Source of the DNA: Mesobacillus jeotgali
Lineage (GTDB): Bacteria; Bacillota; Bacilli; Bacillales; Cytobacillaceae
Length of the DNA stretch: 64,000 bases
Assembly (NCBI RefSeq): GCF_031759225.1
Contig: NZ_CP134494.1
Location: forward strand, 2,106,501 to 2,170,500
Reading direction: 5' to 3'
Both the position numbers and the translations under genes were made by a program. This document shows positions 9,034 through 18,227 of this stretch, piece by piece. The notes beneath the pieces were generated by a model. That model was not told the origin of the DNA, ran no database searches, and worked only from the letters and a program-made list of their open reading frames with translations. Each line of letters starts with the position of its first letter. The stretch's first letter is position 1.

Positions 9034-9384
9034 GTCCATTATCTGACTACGCAGTGTTCACCTGCTAAATAACCTATAATTACAATAAGCCGACCATTTG
9101 CTGGGTTTTATGCAACCTAGCATATTGTGGGCTTTTTTTCGTTATTTTAAGGAAACATAGAAATTAGCAAGTTGGGTTCCACATAAAATACGATGGCCCT
9201 GTGAGTAGTTAGTAGGTATAAAGACCATAAAGAATCTTGTCTTTTATTGTCTAAATATTCATTCTTTTTACACTATTAATATGGTACTAACATAAACTAT
9301 CATTTATTTAGCGTCCCGAAAGGAATAAGAAGGAGGGGAGATAGTAAGAGGGCGACGACTTTTACGGAAGGAAGTAGTACATAT
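9034..9384. other. gene-free stretch after paiA
   Basis: Holds the paiA terminator (9089-9139) and then about 240 A/T-rich bases. A ribosome-binding-like run (AGGAGGGGAG, about 9331-9340) is followed by no usable start codon. I see nothing else. Confidence 0.5.
9089..9139 (+). terminator. paiA terminator
   Basis: GCCGACCATTTGCTGGGTT pairs imperfectly with AACCTAGCATATTGTGGGC across a short loop, followed by seven T. Confidence 0.75.
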
Positions 9385-10518
9385 ATGAAATCTATTAAGA
9401 GATTAATAAAAATGACATCGGCTTTGATGATCCTCATGGTTGCATTCAGTTCGGCAACATATGCAGCACTGCAGCCCGGGGGGCCATCCACTAACGGGAA
9501 TACGAACATAAACAGCACCCTATCTTACCAGGAAGTTATCAAGATCCTTGAAGACATTGAGGGATCGAGCAAAGGAAAGGTTGATGTATTTACCCTTGAC
9601 CAGTATGGGAAGTCAGAACAGGGCCGAAGCATTTATGTCGCAAAAGTTGGGAAAGGCCCTCAAAAGATATGGATCCAAGCGCAAATCCATGGGAATGAAA
9701 AACTGGTCACTGAAGCAGCACTACAGCTTCTAAAGACCTACGCAAAAAGCGGAGAGAAGGATGTTGAGAAGGTTCTTGAGGAGTCTACACTATATTTCAT
9801 CCCAATGTACAATCCTGATGGTGCAGAAATGAACCTACGTCAAACCAAACTTACGGATAGCGGTAAATTAATCGACTTAAACCGTGATTGGACAGCAGCT
9901 GGATTTGAAGCAGTGGAATCACGGGTTGTTTATGCCTACTGGGCGGACGTGAATCCTGATTTCGCCATCGACCTTCACCATCAAGGGTTTAAGCAAGTAT
10001 ATGGCACGAATGAATCCACTTCTTTCTCCCTTGGTATCTCACTTGCACCAGATGGACCAACATTGCCTAGTATCGGCTATAATGAGATCACCAAGCAAAT
10101 GATGGCATATGTGTATGATGAATTGAAAGACTATGGATACACCCATATTGACCGTTACCAGGTCGGCGTGGATAGAGAAGCAGGAACCGGCTATGATATC
10201 GATATTAGGGGCGGTGTTGTTTCAGCCATGATGATGGGGCTGAATTACAAGAACTTGAACCCTGAAGGGCACAGCCATCCAGCAGTATTTTTCGAAACAA
10301 AAGGAAATACTTCTGAGAGCAGCCTTGGCCAAAAGTCAAATGGCTACCTGACAAAGCAGAATTACCTGGCATTGAAATCATTGGTACACGGATATGTAAC
10401 AGGTGAAGTCGAAAAAGTGAACCCGGATGACTGGTATAATATCCCGTACTATCCTCTGGCTGGATACTTAACGGATTATAATGGTGTCATACCTGCGGGA
10501 GCAAATAGCGGTTATTAA
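9385..10518 (+). CDS. secreted M14 zinc carboxypeptidase
   Basis: 377 residues with a signal peptide ending near ATYA (about 27). The zinc site is H102 and E105 in IHGNE plus a His of DLHHQ (198-199); MYNPDGAEMN and LNRDW are M14 substrate-pocket motifs, and FFETKGN near residue 313 gives the catalytic Glu. M14 enzymes remove C-terminal residues from peptides or cleave muropeptides. The end (YPLAGYLTDYNGVIPAG) suggests an intact C-terminus. GGAAGGAAG lies upstream. Confidence 0.88.
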   Translation: MKSIKRLIKMTSALMILMVAFSSATYAALQPGGPSTNGNTNINSTLSYQEVIKILEDIEGSSKGKVDVFTLDQYGKSEQGRSIYVAKVGKGPQKIWIQAQIHGNEKLVTEAALQLLKTYAKSGEKDVEKVLEESTLYFIPMYNPDGAEMNLRQTKLTDSGKLIDLNRDWTAAGFEAVESRVVYAYWADVNPDFAIDLHHQGFKQVYGTNESTSFSLGISLAPDGPTLPSIGYNEITKQMMAYVYDELKDYGYTHIDRYQVGVDREAGTGYDIDIRGGVVSAMMMGLNYKNLNPEGHSHPAVFFETKGNTSESSLGQKSNGYLTKQNYLALKSLVHGYVTGEVEKVNPDDWYNIPYYPLAGYLTDYNGVIPAGANSGY

Positions 10519-10528
10519 TACAGTTAGG

Positions 10529-10560
10529 GAGAGTGTCGCTTGTAGACGCTCTCTTTTTTA
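10529..10560 (+). terminator. terminator of the M14 peptidase
   Basis: GAGAGTGTC and GACGCTCTC form a 9-bp stem followed by seven T. Confidence 0.85.
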
Positions 10561-10641
10561 TTATTGATCAACCTCTTTTATGGAACCAAAGCAGTCCTCA
10601 ATCGTAATAATTAGAAAGGCCTATTACGAGGGAGTGTGCAA

Positions 10642-10773
10642 ATGGGTTACTTTGAAAGAGTGAAGGAAATTCAACAACTTCAATGGGAATTATTTATTGA
10701 TTATTGGTACCTGCATATTGCTGTTATATTAATGGGATTGGCTGCAGTGGCAATTTGGGTGTTAAAGAAATAA
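10642..10773 (+). CDS. small membrane protein (43 aa)
   Basis: 43 codons from an ATG with GAGGGAGTG upstream. An amphipathic start (MGYFERVKEIQQLQWELFID) leads into one span (YLHIAVILMGLAAVAIWVL) and a KK end. Too short for a family call. It lies just ahead of a frameshifted membrane gene. Confidence 0.5.
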   Translation: MGYFERVKEIQQLQWELFIDYWYLHIAVILMGLAAVAIWVLKK

Positions 10774-10814
10774 TTCCACCCTTAGGGGGTTACTTAAAGG
10801 AGATGTATTTTGTC

Positions 10815-11025
10815 ATGAATAAAGGACCAAAAGAAGCTTCAAACAGCAGGAAGGTAAGGGTGATCATCTCTTTAATAAGCTGCTTCATTTTATTTATATG
10901 GGGTGTTTTTACATTAGTTGTCGGGGGAGTCAGATTCGCCATTAATTCCGACCTTGCTTGCAATCGGTGGTTTTATAGGGTTTCTTGGTGGAGTCGTAGA
11001 AATTAAAAAAATGAATACTGCTTGA
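10815..11025 (+). pseudogene. small two-span membrane protein, frameshifted at a G run
   Basis: ATG 10815 has AAAGGAGAT upstream and starts MNKGPKEASNSRKVRVIISL, then a span SCFILFIWGVFTLVVG. At the GGGGG run (10923-10927) the frame goes off into a Cys/Trp-rich tail. Reading one base further gives GESDSPLIPTLLAIGGFIGF and GGVVEIKKMNTA with a stop at 11023-11025, a sensible second span and tail. One extra G explains everything: a mutation, a phase-variable tract or a base-call error. Confidence 0.6.
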
Positions 11026-11030
11026 GTTGA

Positions 11031-11074
11031 GGTGCGTGGGTGCAGGAAGGATTTACGTGCGCATTTTTGTTGAA
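11031..11074 (+). terminator. dispersed hairpin family, copy 3
   Basis: GTGCGTGGGTGC AGGAAGGATTTACGTGCGC followed by ATTTTTGTTGAATT; same core and tail as the copies at 1611 and 3672. Confidence 0.6.
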
Positions 11075-11112
11075 TTCTTATATGAATCAAACGGTTTTAA
11101 GGAGATCATTAT

Positions 11113-11502
11113 ATGGGGATATTTAAGAAAAAACCATTGAAAGAGCAGCGGCGAGAATTTTTATTCATGATTTTAATTCTTGGTCTGGCAGCATATTACA
11201 TACTTTTCTTTACACCTAAAAATTCACTTGAATTATATCAGGCTATTTCGTTTGCGGATGATTATGAAGAAGCTCAAAAAGTAATGTTGGAGGGATACGA
11301 GGATAATTTTAAGGAAGAGGACTTTGAATTCATGAACAGGCCGGAACATTCTGCAGGTCGAATAAGCCAGTTTACACTCTTTGAATATAATGAAAAAACC
11401 TATATGGTCATGACTACACCCGGAACTGAAAAATTAAAAGTCCTGGCTATTGAAGAGTTACCGGCAGAGATTAGAGAGTATTTTCTTGAGGTAGCACCGT
11501 AA
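11113..11502 (+). CDS. membrane-anchored protein, unknown
   Basis: 129 residues with AAGGAG upstream. A basic N-terminus (FKKKPLKEQRREF) precedes one span (LFMILILGLAAYYILFF); the remainder is an acidic extracytoplasmic domain (SFADDYEEAQKVMLEGYEDNFKEEDFEF) ending in beta-like segments (FTLFEYNEKTYMVMTTPG). No family recognised. Confidence 0.6.
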   Translation: MGIFKKKPLKEQRREFLFMILILGLAAYYILFFTPKNSLELYQAISFADDYEEAQKVMLEGYEDNFKEEDFEFMNRPEHSAGRISQFTLFEYNEKTYMVMTTPGTEKLKVLAIEELPAEIREYFLEVAP

Positions 11503-11522
11503 ACAGAATAATATATCATAAA

Positions 11523-11551
11523 AAAGGCATTGCACTATTTGCAATGCCTTT
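11523..11551. terminator. bidirectional terminator
   Basis: AAAGGCATTGCA and TGCAATGCCTTT form a 12-bp perfect stem with a 5-base loop between two convergent genes. Confidence 0.85.
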
Positions 11552-12494
11552 AGCTGACTCGAAGCGGCTCTTCTTTTACAGGGAGTTCGCTTGATCTTGG
11601 AGTGGTCTCTTTATTCAAAGCCAACAAAAATATCATGCCGATGATGCAAGCTGTGCCGCCCCATTGAAAAATACCAAAAGGTTCTTTTAGCCAAAAGACG
11701 GTTGTGAGTACAGCGGCTAGCGGCTCGATGCTGCCTAGGAGACTTGATTCCTTTGCCTGCAGGCTTTGCAGGCTTTCGATATAGAACCAAAATGCAATCA
11801 TTGTGCTAAAAATGATGACGAAGACTAAATATGAGTATGCTTCCAGATTCAATCCCTCAAAGTCCATTCGCCAGGGTGGATGAATCAAACTTAATGAAAA
11901 ACCACCGATGATCATCGCCCATCCGACAATGACAAGCGAATCATACTGCTTTAGTAACGGAATGGCATATAGAGTATAAAAAGCAAGGGCTACACCAGAC
12001 AAAACTCCCCAAACAATGGCAGGCGTAGGCACAGATAATTGTGAAATCGAGCCGTTAGTCAATAGGAAAAAACAACCGACTAAAGCCAGGGAAACAGTCA
12101 CTAAATCTTTGCGAGTGAGGACTGTCTGTTTGCGCAGAATCAAGTATACAATGATCATTATCGGTGCTAAATACTGCAAGAGCGTGGCTACAGCGGCGTT
12201 TCCATGTTGAATGGAGGCCATATAGGTGTATTGGACTGCCAGCATACCGAGTAATCCGAAAATCAATAAATGGGTGGCAGAGCTTCTGTTTTTCCAGACA
12301 CCAAATATTTGGGAACGATCGGCTCTGAAAAATTGTACTGTTAAAAGCAATAGGCCAGCAATAAGCAATCGTGTCGTGACCAACCAATTTACATCAATGT
12401 AATAATCCTGGAATAGCTTTTTGGCCACTGTACCGCCAATCCCCCAGAATATAGCTCCAGTAATGACTAGAAATATTCCCCTCCGTCTGTTCAT
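11550..12494 (-). CDS. EamA/DMT-family transporter
   Basis: 314 residues with ten hydrophobic segments arranged as two EamA halves: [23 protein letters not shown] opens the first, [22 protein letters not shown] the second, and [20 protein letters not shown] is the typical end of the second half. Members export amino acids or metabolites. GGAGTAGATCC lies upstream of the ATG. The divergent AraC regulator 119 bp away is a likely controller. Confidence 0.88.
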   Translation of the reverse strand: MNRRRGIFLVITGAIFWGIGGTVAKKLFQDYYIDVNWLVTTRLLIAGLLLLTVQFFRADRSQIFGVWKNRSSATHLLIFGLLGMLAVQYTYMASIQHGNAAVATLLQYLAPIMIIVYLILRKQTVLTRKDLVTVSLALVGCFFLLTNGSISQLSVPTPAIVWGVLSGVALAFYTLYAIPLLKQYDSLVIVGWAMIIGGFSLSLIHPPWRMDFEGLNLEAYSYLVFVIIFSTMIAFWFYIESLQSLQAKESSLLGSIEPLAAVLTTVFWLKEPFGIFQWGGTACIIGMIFLLALNKETTPRSSELPVKEEPLRVS

Positions 12495-12613
12495 GGTTGG
12501 ATCTACTCCTTTAAAATATAAAAATAGTGTATGATGTTTTAAATGATAACTAGAAAAGCTTTGGATTAATACACAAATCGAATCAAAAAATATAAGGATA
12601 TTGAGGTGGTACT

Positions 12614-13501
12614 GTGCAATTGAAGGAGTTCAGGGTCGATCAAAATTTAAAAGAATTAACTGAGCACCGTACAGTAGAGTTACCCATTGCGTGTTACGAA
12701 ACTACGATCAACCAAAACATAAATGGATACATACCGCTTCATTGGCATGATGAATTTCAGTTCGTTGTCTTAGTAAAAGGAGAAGCAGTCTTTCAAATAA
12801 ATGAAGAAAACATTGCAGTCCGTGAAGGGGAGGGTCTGTTTATCAATAGCGGCCGACTGCACAGTGCAACAAATCAGGATGATTCAGACTGTGTTTATAT
12901 TTGTTTAAATGTTTCCCCATCTTTCATGTTATCACAGGAACTGTTCTCCACCTATGTGAACCCTTATATTCAAGCAACGAACTTACCTTACTTATCCCTA
13001 AGTCCAAACGAGAACTGGGCGGAAAACATTTTAGGGGCAATTATCTCAATCAATCAATTGTTACGGAAAAAGTCACTATACTATGAAATTGACATCAGCA
13101 GCCAGCTGACTATCATCTGGAAAAACTTAATGAAAAATGGATTTCAATTAAAGTACGAACAGACTGAAATCATCAAGAATCAACGAATGAAGCAAATGCT
13201 AAATTGGATTCACCAGCATTATCATAAAAAAATCCTTTTAGATGATATCGCACGTGCTGGGCAGTTAAGCCGGTCCGAATGCTGCCGATATTTTCAACGA
13301 ACCTTAAAGAAAACTCCGCTGAATTATGTAACCGACTATCGAATTCAAAAGAGTTTGGTGTTATTACAACAACCAGAATCCACCGTCACGGATGTTGCCT
13401 ACCAAGTTGGGTTCAACAGCACAAGCTATTTCATTGATAAGTTTCGGAAATCGATGAACATGACCCCATTAGCGTACAAAAAGAACAAAACCTCAATATA
13501 G
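12614..13501 (+). CDS. AraC-family regulator with cupin sensor
   Basis: 295 residues from GTG 12614 (GAGGTGG upstream). The N-terminal cupin ([31 protein letters not shown], about 40-75) is the ligand domain; the C-terminal 100 residues hold two helix-turn-helix units, [23 protein letters not shown] and [24 protein letters not shown], with the TPLAYKK end. It is divergent from the EamA exporter, suggesting that it switches exporter expression in response to the exported compound (inference). Confidence 0.88.
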   Translation: MQLKEFRVDQNLKELTEHRTVELPIACYETTINQNINGYIPLHWHDEFQFVVLVKGEAVFQINEENIAVREGEGLFINSGRLHSATNQDDSDCVYICLNVSPSFMLSQELFSTYVNPYIQATNLPYLSLSPNENWAENILGAIISINQLLRKKSLYYEIDISSQLTIIWKNLMKNGFQLKYEQTEIIKNQRMKQMLNWIHQHYHKKILLDDIARAGQLSRSECCRYFQRTLKKTPLNYVTDYRIQKSLVLLQQPESTVTDVAYQVGFNSTSYFIDKFRKSMNMTPLAYKKNKTSI

Positions 13502-13538
13502 TGCCCCATATGATGCATAGGCGAACCAAAAAACAGGA

Positions 13539-13577
13539 GGCGTGGCAAAACTTGTTTTAGTTTTACACGCCTTTTTT
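13539..13577 (+). terminator. terminator of the AraC gene
   Basis: GGCGTGGCAAAAC and GTTTTACACGCC pair with one mismatch, followed by TTTTTT. Confidence 0.8.
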
Positions 13578-13667
13578 GTCATCATTTCGCGACATGGCAA
13601 TTTATAAGAAGGATTCTATGGAAAATAATAGAATTATAGAAGTAGAGAACATACTAGGAGACTTTTT

Positions 13668-14294
13668 ATGATAAAACTTTACATTGCAAGGCACGGAGAA
13701 ACGTCCTGGAATACAGAAAAGAGAATGCAGGGTTGGCTGGATTCTGACCTGACAGACTACGGCATTAAAAATGCCGAATCTTTGGGTGTGAGACTGAAGG
13801 AAATCGAATTTGAAGTGATATATTCGAGTCCCAGCGGGAGAACAAAGTCTACGGCAGAATTAGTGATAGGCGGACGAGAGATACCGATAATTTTCGATAA
13901 TCAACTGAGGGAAATGAACCTAGGATCATGGGAGGGACAAACTCTCGATACTATTAAAGAAACTAACCCGATAGAGATCGATCATTTTTGGAATGCACCT
14001 GACCTCTTTGTGCCAGTTGGCGGTGAAAGCTTTATTGAGGTTAGAGAAAGAGCGTTAGAGATATTGAGGAGAATTAAAAATGACCACAAATCAGGAAACA
14101 TCCTGGTTGTTACTCACACAGTTATGATCAAAGCTCTTTTTACTGTTTTTAAAGATTCATCGATTGATCAATTATGGGGTCCGCCATATATTCACGATAC
14201 GAGCCTATCAGTTGTTGAAATAGACCAAGAACAATATAGGATCATCCTGGAAGGAGATATATCACATAAAACTCCTGTGCCCGTGAATCCATAA
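13668..14294 (+). CDS. histidine phosphatase (phosphoglycerate-mutase-like)
   Basis: 208 residues; CTAGGAG lies upstream. YIARHGETSWN is the RHG catalytic motif, SSPSGRTKSTAELV the second Arg, EMNLGSWEG the catalytic acid and VVTHTVMIKAL the second His. Length fits cofactor-dependent PGM-like broad phosphatases (PhoE/CobC-like). The substrate cannot be deduced. A second member lies at 48559. Confidence 0.88.
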   Translation: MIKLYIARHGETSWNTEKRMQGWLDSDLTDYGIKNAESLGVRLKEIEFEVIYSSPSGRTKSTAELVIGGREIPIIFDNQLREMNLGSWEGQTLDTIKETNPIEIDHFWNAPDLFVPVGGESFIEVRERALEILRRIKNDHKSGNILVVTHTVMIKALFTVFKDSSIDQLWGPPYIHDTSLSVVEIDQEQYRIILEGDISHKTPVPVNP

Positions 14295-14314
14295 AATTCT
14301 TTGTTGAGGAATTC

Positions 14315-14340
14315 AGCTGCCTATCAGGCGGCTTTTTCTT
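14315..14340 (+). terminator. terminator of the histidine phosphatase
   Basis: AGCTGCC / GGCGGCT with one G-U pair, then TTTTTC. Confidence 0.7.
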
Positions 14341-14378
14341 GGATTTGACAGATTGTAAATTCAGGAGGGGATGTTTGA

Positions 14379-15242
14379 ATGGTAGATGAAGTCATTCGGC
14401 AATTTGGATTGAAGACACACTCAATGTACGAGGTTGAAGATTCTTATAGTTCAACAGTCTATAGATGTACTTTATCAAGAGGCGAAAATGTTTTCTTGAA
14501 AATTCCTTATTCAAAACTGAAATTCCAGAGGGAGTTAGAAGCATATGAAATACTTAAAGGAAGGGTTTCCATTCCTGAGCTTTTGGACTATTGGCATGGT
14601 GATGATGAGTGTCCTGGTGCTTTTTTAATATCTGAATTAAAAGGAAGCCCCTTAACAACTAAAGTTTCGCCAACCATTGCGTTTCAAGTGGGAGTCCTTC
14701 AGGCTGAGATGCACAATATCCGCCCGCCTGCTGATAATGTGTTGACTGGAATTCAAAATGAATTTCCTAACTGGTCTGATTTTGTTGAGAAGCAATTTTA
14801 CAGTTTCGCTGAGGATGTAAAGGATGTCCTGGAACATCATGTAAACAAACAAGCGATTGAAAAATTCGAGAAAATGAAAAATCAGCTGCCAGCTCCGGAT
14901 GGACCAAGCTTTGTACATATGGATTTTCGGCCGGCCAATATCATTGTTGATGGTGATAAAGTATCAGGATTGATTGATTTTGAGAGTGTCCGTTTTGGTT
15001 CGACAGAGATGGACTTTACAAAGCTTTATCGTGATTTTTTACGCTTTGATCCTGCATTGTATAGCTCGTTTAAAGAGGGATATAACACCATCAGACCATT
15101 GATTGATTTAGACATTGTCCTGCCTTTTTATCAATTCACGGATGCTTTTAATAGTATAGGCTGGTGCCAGCGTCGCGGAATTGAAAAAAACGCCTTGTTC
15201 CTGGAAGAAAATTTAGTGAGGTTAAAAGGTTTTTTAAAGTAA
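14379..15242 (+). CDS. APH-family phosphotransferase
   Basis: 287 residues; AGGAGGGG lies upstream of the ATG. A kinase-like fold: ENVFLKIP holds the ATP-binding Lys, FVHMDFRPANIIVDG is the Brenner HxDxxxxN catalytic loop and VSGLIDFESVRFG the metal-binding Asp. The family includes aminoglycoside and homoserine/choline kinases. Chromosomal members in Bacillus seldom have a known substrate. Confidence 0.83.
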   Translation: MVDEVIRQFGLKTHSMYEVEDSYSSTVYRCTLSRGENVFLKIPYSKLKFQRELEAYEILKGRVSIPELLDYWHGDDECPGAFLISELKGSPLTTKVSPTIAFQVGVLQAEMHNIRPPADNVLTGIQNEFPNWSDFVEKQFYSFAEDVKDVLEHHVNKQAIEKFEKMKNQLPAPDGPSFVHMDFRPANIIVDGDKVSGLIDFESVRFGSTEMDFTKLYRDFLRFDPALYSSFKEGYNTIRPLIDLDIVLPFYQFTDAFNSIGWCQRRGIEKNALFLEENLVRLKGFLK

Positions 15243-15281
15243 ATGGATGAAAAAAGCCATATTTAAAATAGGGGGACTTCC

Positions 15282-15737
15282 ATGAAATTTGGGTCTAGGT
15301 CATTGGCATTGTGGTTGGTCCTAAGTCTTGTCTTTATTTACTTAGTGGATCTATTTACAGTTAACCCTCAAGTGATATCAGGAAACGGCAATTTAGGTTT
15401 ATTATTTTTCGTGCCAACACTGCTTATCTTTATCTTTTTTGCAAAAAGTTTATGGAAATGGTTAGGGCTACTCACAATAAATGCCGGTAGATCGACAATG
15501 GTCCTTGTCGGAGCATTTGTTCTTATTATCCTATTCTGTATCTTGGAGTATCAATTTGCTGTGAATCTAGTAAACGACTTAGGTGGATCACCTAAAGAAC
15601 CTGCATCAAGAATTTACCGTTTTCCATGGTTAAATCAGTATACAAATACGCTTTTCATTAACTTATACACCTTTGGCTTACTGGCAACCGGAATCACTTT
15701 TTTGAAAAATATTTTAAAAAGAGTAAAAAGAAAATGA
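15282..15737 (+). CDS. four-span membrane protein
   Basis: 151 residues with AGGGGGAC upstream. Hydrophobic segments at about 9-24, 40-55, 72-90 and 125-142 and a basic tail (KRVKRK). No family recognised. It lies 39 bp after the APH gene and may be cotranscribed with it. Confidence 0.6.
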   Translation: MKFGSRSLALWLVLSLVFIYLVDLFTVNPQVISGNGNLGLLFFVPTLLIFIFFAKSLWKWLGLLTINAGRSTMVLVGAFVLIILFCILEYQFAVNLVNDLGGSPKEPASRIYRFPWLNQYTNTLFINLYTFGLLATGITFLKNILKRVKRK

Positions 15738-15801
15738 AGATAGTTAGAATATTGTGGGGATTACAAGCTTATTCTTCATAAACAGAAACGGAGGAAAAAA
15801 A

Positions 15802-16317
15802 GTGGAGATACAAAATTCAGTTGCAAAAGTGCTTCGCATCATTGGAATTGTAGTAATGATTGGTGGGTTTATCATTGCATTGGTTTCAGGTACCAGCCAC
15901 GGACATTGGAGCCTGATTCTACCTGCCCTGTTTTCCAGTTTTGTCACAGGTATGATCTTCATAGGGTTCTCTGAAGTCATAGACTTGCTGCATAAAATTC
16001 ACCTTCAACTTCCTCAAAACAATAACAGTGCTATAGCTTTGTCTAAAAACAAGGATGACGTAAATCAGCAGCAACCACAAAAAGATTGGCAACCGTCACT
16101 ACAAGACCTTGAAGACATTCAGGAACTGTACCCTGGTCAAAAGATAAGAGTCCAAGCCACGCCGTATGAAGATTATTGTATCGTCCATGTCGAGGGGAAA
16201 GAGCATATCGAAGTGGTGGAAATCGGCGGATTCAAGCCTAAGAAAATAACAGCTGATTCAGAACCTGAACTTTTTAACAAAATACAAAACTGGTATAACA
16301 ATCTAGCATCATCCTGA
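15802..16317 (+). CDS. membrane protein with cytoplasmic C-terminal domain
   Basis: 171 residues from GTG 15802, chosen because GGAGG sits 7 bases upstream; an in-frame ATG at 15754 lacks such a site. Two spans (LRIIGIVVMIGGFIIALVSG and LILPALFSSFVTGMIFIGFSEVI), then a Gln/Asn-rich linker and a small soluble domain (VRVQ-type strands around PYEDYCIVHVEGKEHIEVVEI). Function unknown. Confidence 0.6.
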   Translation: MEIQNSVAKVLRIIGIVVMIGGFIIALVSGTSHGHWSLILPALFSSFVTGMIFIGFSEVIDLLHKIHLQLPQNNNSAIALSKNKDDVNQQQPQKDWQPSLQDLEDIQELYPGQKIRVQATPYEDYCIVHVEGKEHIEVVEIGGFKPKKITADSEPELFNKIQNWYNNLASS

Positions 16318-16443
16318 AATAGAGTTCCGTAATAAATAATGCAAGGGAATAATATAATTTACGATAGGTTGAGGATTTTCTTGCGAGAAATAACAGCATT
16401 AATGGGGCAGAACCGCAAGCTCTATAAGATTAGGAGGAGTAGA

Positions 16444-16617
16444 ATGAGAAAAAATGAAGTTTTTACGTATACAGCATTGGCATTTTCTATCGGTATTGTA
16501 TTAGGCTTTTTGATCTCTCCAGCTAAAAATGGTTTTGGCAATAATTCTGGCAATAACATAAAGAATTACTATTATAACAACCCTTTAGGGGATAATGAGA
16601 CAAAACCCTCAGTATAA
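16444..16617 (+). CDS. small single-span protein with Asn-rich tail (YtxH-like)
   Basis: 57 residues from ATG 16444, preceded by AGGAGGAG; the upstream ATG at 16339 has no such site. One span (YTALAFSIGIVLGFLISPAK) with the GFLISPAK pattern of YtxH-type proteins, then a Gly/Asn/Tyr-rich tail (NNSGNNIKNYYYNN). Confidence 0.55.
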   Translation: MRKNEVFTYTALAFSIGIVLGFLISPAKNGFGNNSGNNIKNYYYNNPLGDNETKPSV

Positions 16618-16703
16618 AGGGTTTAAGTGTCATTTGAACTATGTATTGAGATATTTAAGAAGGAAGTTGAAGTGATTGGCAGAATTAATGTTAGGCGGTG
16701 ATT

Positions 16704-17267
16704 ATGATAGAAAAGAAATTCCCTGTTATTGAAACCGACAGATTGATTCTAAAGGAAATAATTAGAGATGATGCTGAAGATATTTTTAAGTATCTATCAG
16801 ATGAAAATGTGATGAAATACTATGGTTTGGAACCGTTCAAATCAATTGATGAGGCGATGGAGGAGATTGGGTGGTATCAATCGATCTTTGATGAGGGATC
16901 TGGTGTCAGATGGGGAATTACCTTAAAAGGCCACAGAAATGTGATTGGCAGTTGTGGTTTCTTAAACAAAGTCCCACAGCACTACCGTTCCGAAATTGGT
17001 TTTGAGTTGAGCAAGGAATATTGGGGAAAAGGGATTGCTAACGAGGCATTGGCCGCTGTGATACAATACGGATTTGAACAAATGAATCTTCAACGGATTC
17101 AGGCGCTGATTGAACCCCTTAATCTTTCGTCGCAAAAATTAGTTGAAAGAAATGGCTTCATTAAAGAAGGTCTAATGCGAAATTATGAATATACTTGTGG
17201 GAAATTTGATGATTTATTCATGTATTCATTAATTAAGCAAGATGTTGAGACAGGCTCAAATACATAG
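16704..17267 (+). CDS. GNAT acetyltransferase, RimJ/RimL type
   Basis: 187 residues; ATG 16704 has AGGCGG upstream, better than the GTG at 16698. ETDRLILKEIIRDDAEDIF, SEIGFELSKEYWGKGIANEAL (acetyl-CoA loop) and NLSSQKLVERNGFIKEGLMRNY are classic family motifs. It is followed 17 bp later by an APH-type kinase, so the two may form an operon for small-molecule modification. Confidence 0.88.
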   Translation: MIEKKFPVIETDRLILKEIIRDDAEDIFKYLSDENVMKYYGLEPFKSIDEAMEEIGWYQSIFDEGSGVRWGITLKGHRNVIGSCGFLNKVPQHYRSEIGFELSKEYWGKGIANEALAAVIQYGFEQMNLQRIQALIEPLNLSSQKLVERNGFIKEGLMRNYEYTCGKFDDLFMYSLIKQDVETGSNT

Positions 17268-17284
17268 GGAGAAGTTATTATAAA

Positions 17285-18160
17285 ATGAATCATAAATTCA
17301 TAGAAAACATCCAACGAGTCTATCCTGACTTAATCATTAATGATGTTTTTGTTAATGAAATCGGCCAGAATAATGACGTCATTATTGTCAACGAATCTCT
17401 GGTTTTCAGATTCCCCAAATACAAACAAGGGATTATGCAATTAAGAAGGGAAACAGAGATTTTAAAATACATAAAGGACATTGTCTCTATGCCTATTCCG
17501 GTCCCTGGTTATGAGTGCTTAGCTGAATTAGAACCTGGTAAGTCCTTCACTGGTTATAAATTGATTGATGGCAAGCCTTTGTGGAGGAATGGTTTACTGG
17601 AAATCAAGAGTGACGAGCAGCTTAGAAGGCTGGCGTCACAACTGGTTTCTTTTCTAGCAGAAATTCATTCTATTTCTGGGGACAGAGCAAGCAGGGAATT
17701 AAAATTGGAGGGACGTCATCCTCGTGAGGAAATGAGTGACCTTTATGAAAAAATTATAGATAAATTGTTTCCTTTTATGAGAAATGAATCCAAAGAGGAT
17801 GTAACAGAATCGTTCGAGAATTTTTTGAATGGGGATGTGTTCGCTAATTTAGAACTTACACTTATTCATGGGGATTTTGGTGCGTCGAATATTTTATGGA
17901 ATCCACGGACTGTTGAGATTTCCGGGATCATCGATTTTGGAGGTTCTGGCATTGGAGATCCGGCATATGATTTTGCGGGAATACTTTCCAGTTACGGTGA
18001 AGGTTTTTTTAATAAGTGTATGGAGTTATATCCGGACGGTCAAGAAATAGCTAAGCGTGTTCATTTCTACAAAAGTACCTTTGCCCTGCAGGAGGCATTG
18101 CATGGGATTGAACATAATGATGTACTGGCTTTTGAAGCTGGTATCAAGAATTACAGATAG
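17285..18160 (+). CDS. aminoglycoside-phosphotransferase-family protein
   Basis: 291 residues; ATP-site strands VFRFPKYKQG, catalytic loop LTLIHGDFGASNILWN (HxDxxxxN) and metal site GIIDFGGSGIGDPAYDFAGI, which resembles the APH(2'')/HPK group more than the APH at 14379. Whether it acts on an aminoglycoside is unknown. Translation is probably linked to the GNAT just upstream. Confidence 0.83.
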   Translation: MNHKFIENIQRVYPDLIINDVFVNEIGQNNDVIIVNESLVFRFPKYKQGIMQLRRETEILKYIKDIVSMPIPVPGYECLAELEPGKSFTGYKLIDGKPLWRNGLLEIKSDEQLRRLASQLVSFLAEIHSISGDRASRELKLEGRHPREEMSDLYEKIIDKLFPFMRNESKEDVTESFENFLNGDVFANLELTLIHGDFGASNILWNPRTVEISGIIDFGGSGIGDPAYDFAGILSSYGEGFFNKCMELYPDGQEIAKRVHFYKSTFALQEALHGIEHNDVLAFEAGIKNYR

Positions 18161-18186
18161 TATTTTTGCTGGATAAAATCCGAAAA

Positions 18187-18213
18187 GAAATGCCGCGGCC
18201 AACGCGGCATTTC
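18187..18213. terminator. bidirectional terminator
   Basis: GAAATGCCGCG and CGCGGCATTTC form an 11-bp perfect stem between convergent genes. Confidence 0.85.
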
Positions 18214-18227
18214 TCATTTTTACAGAA

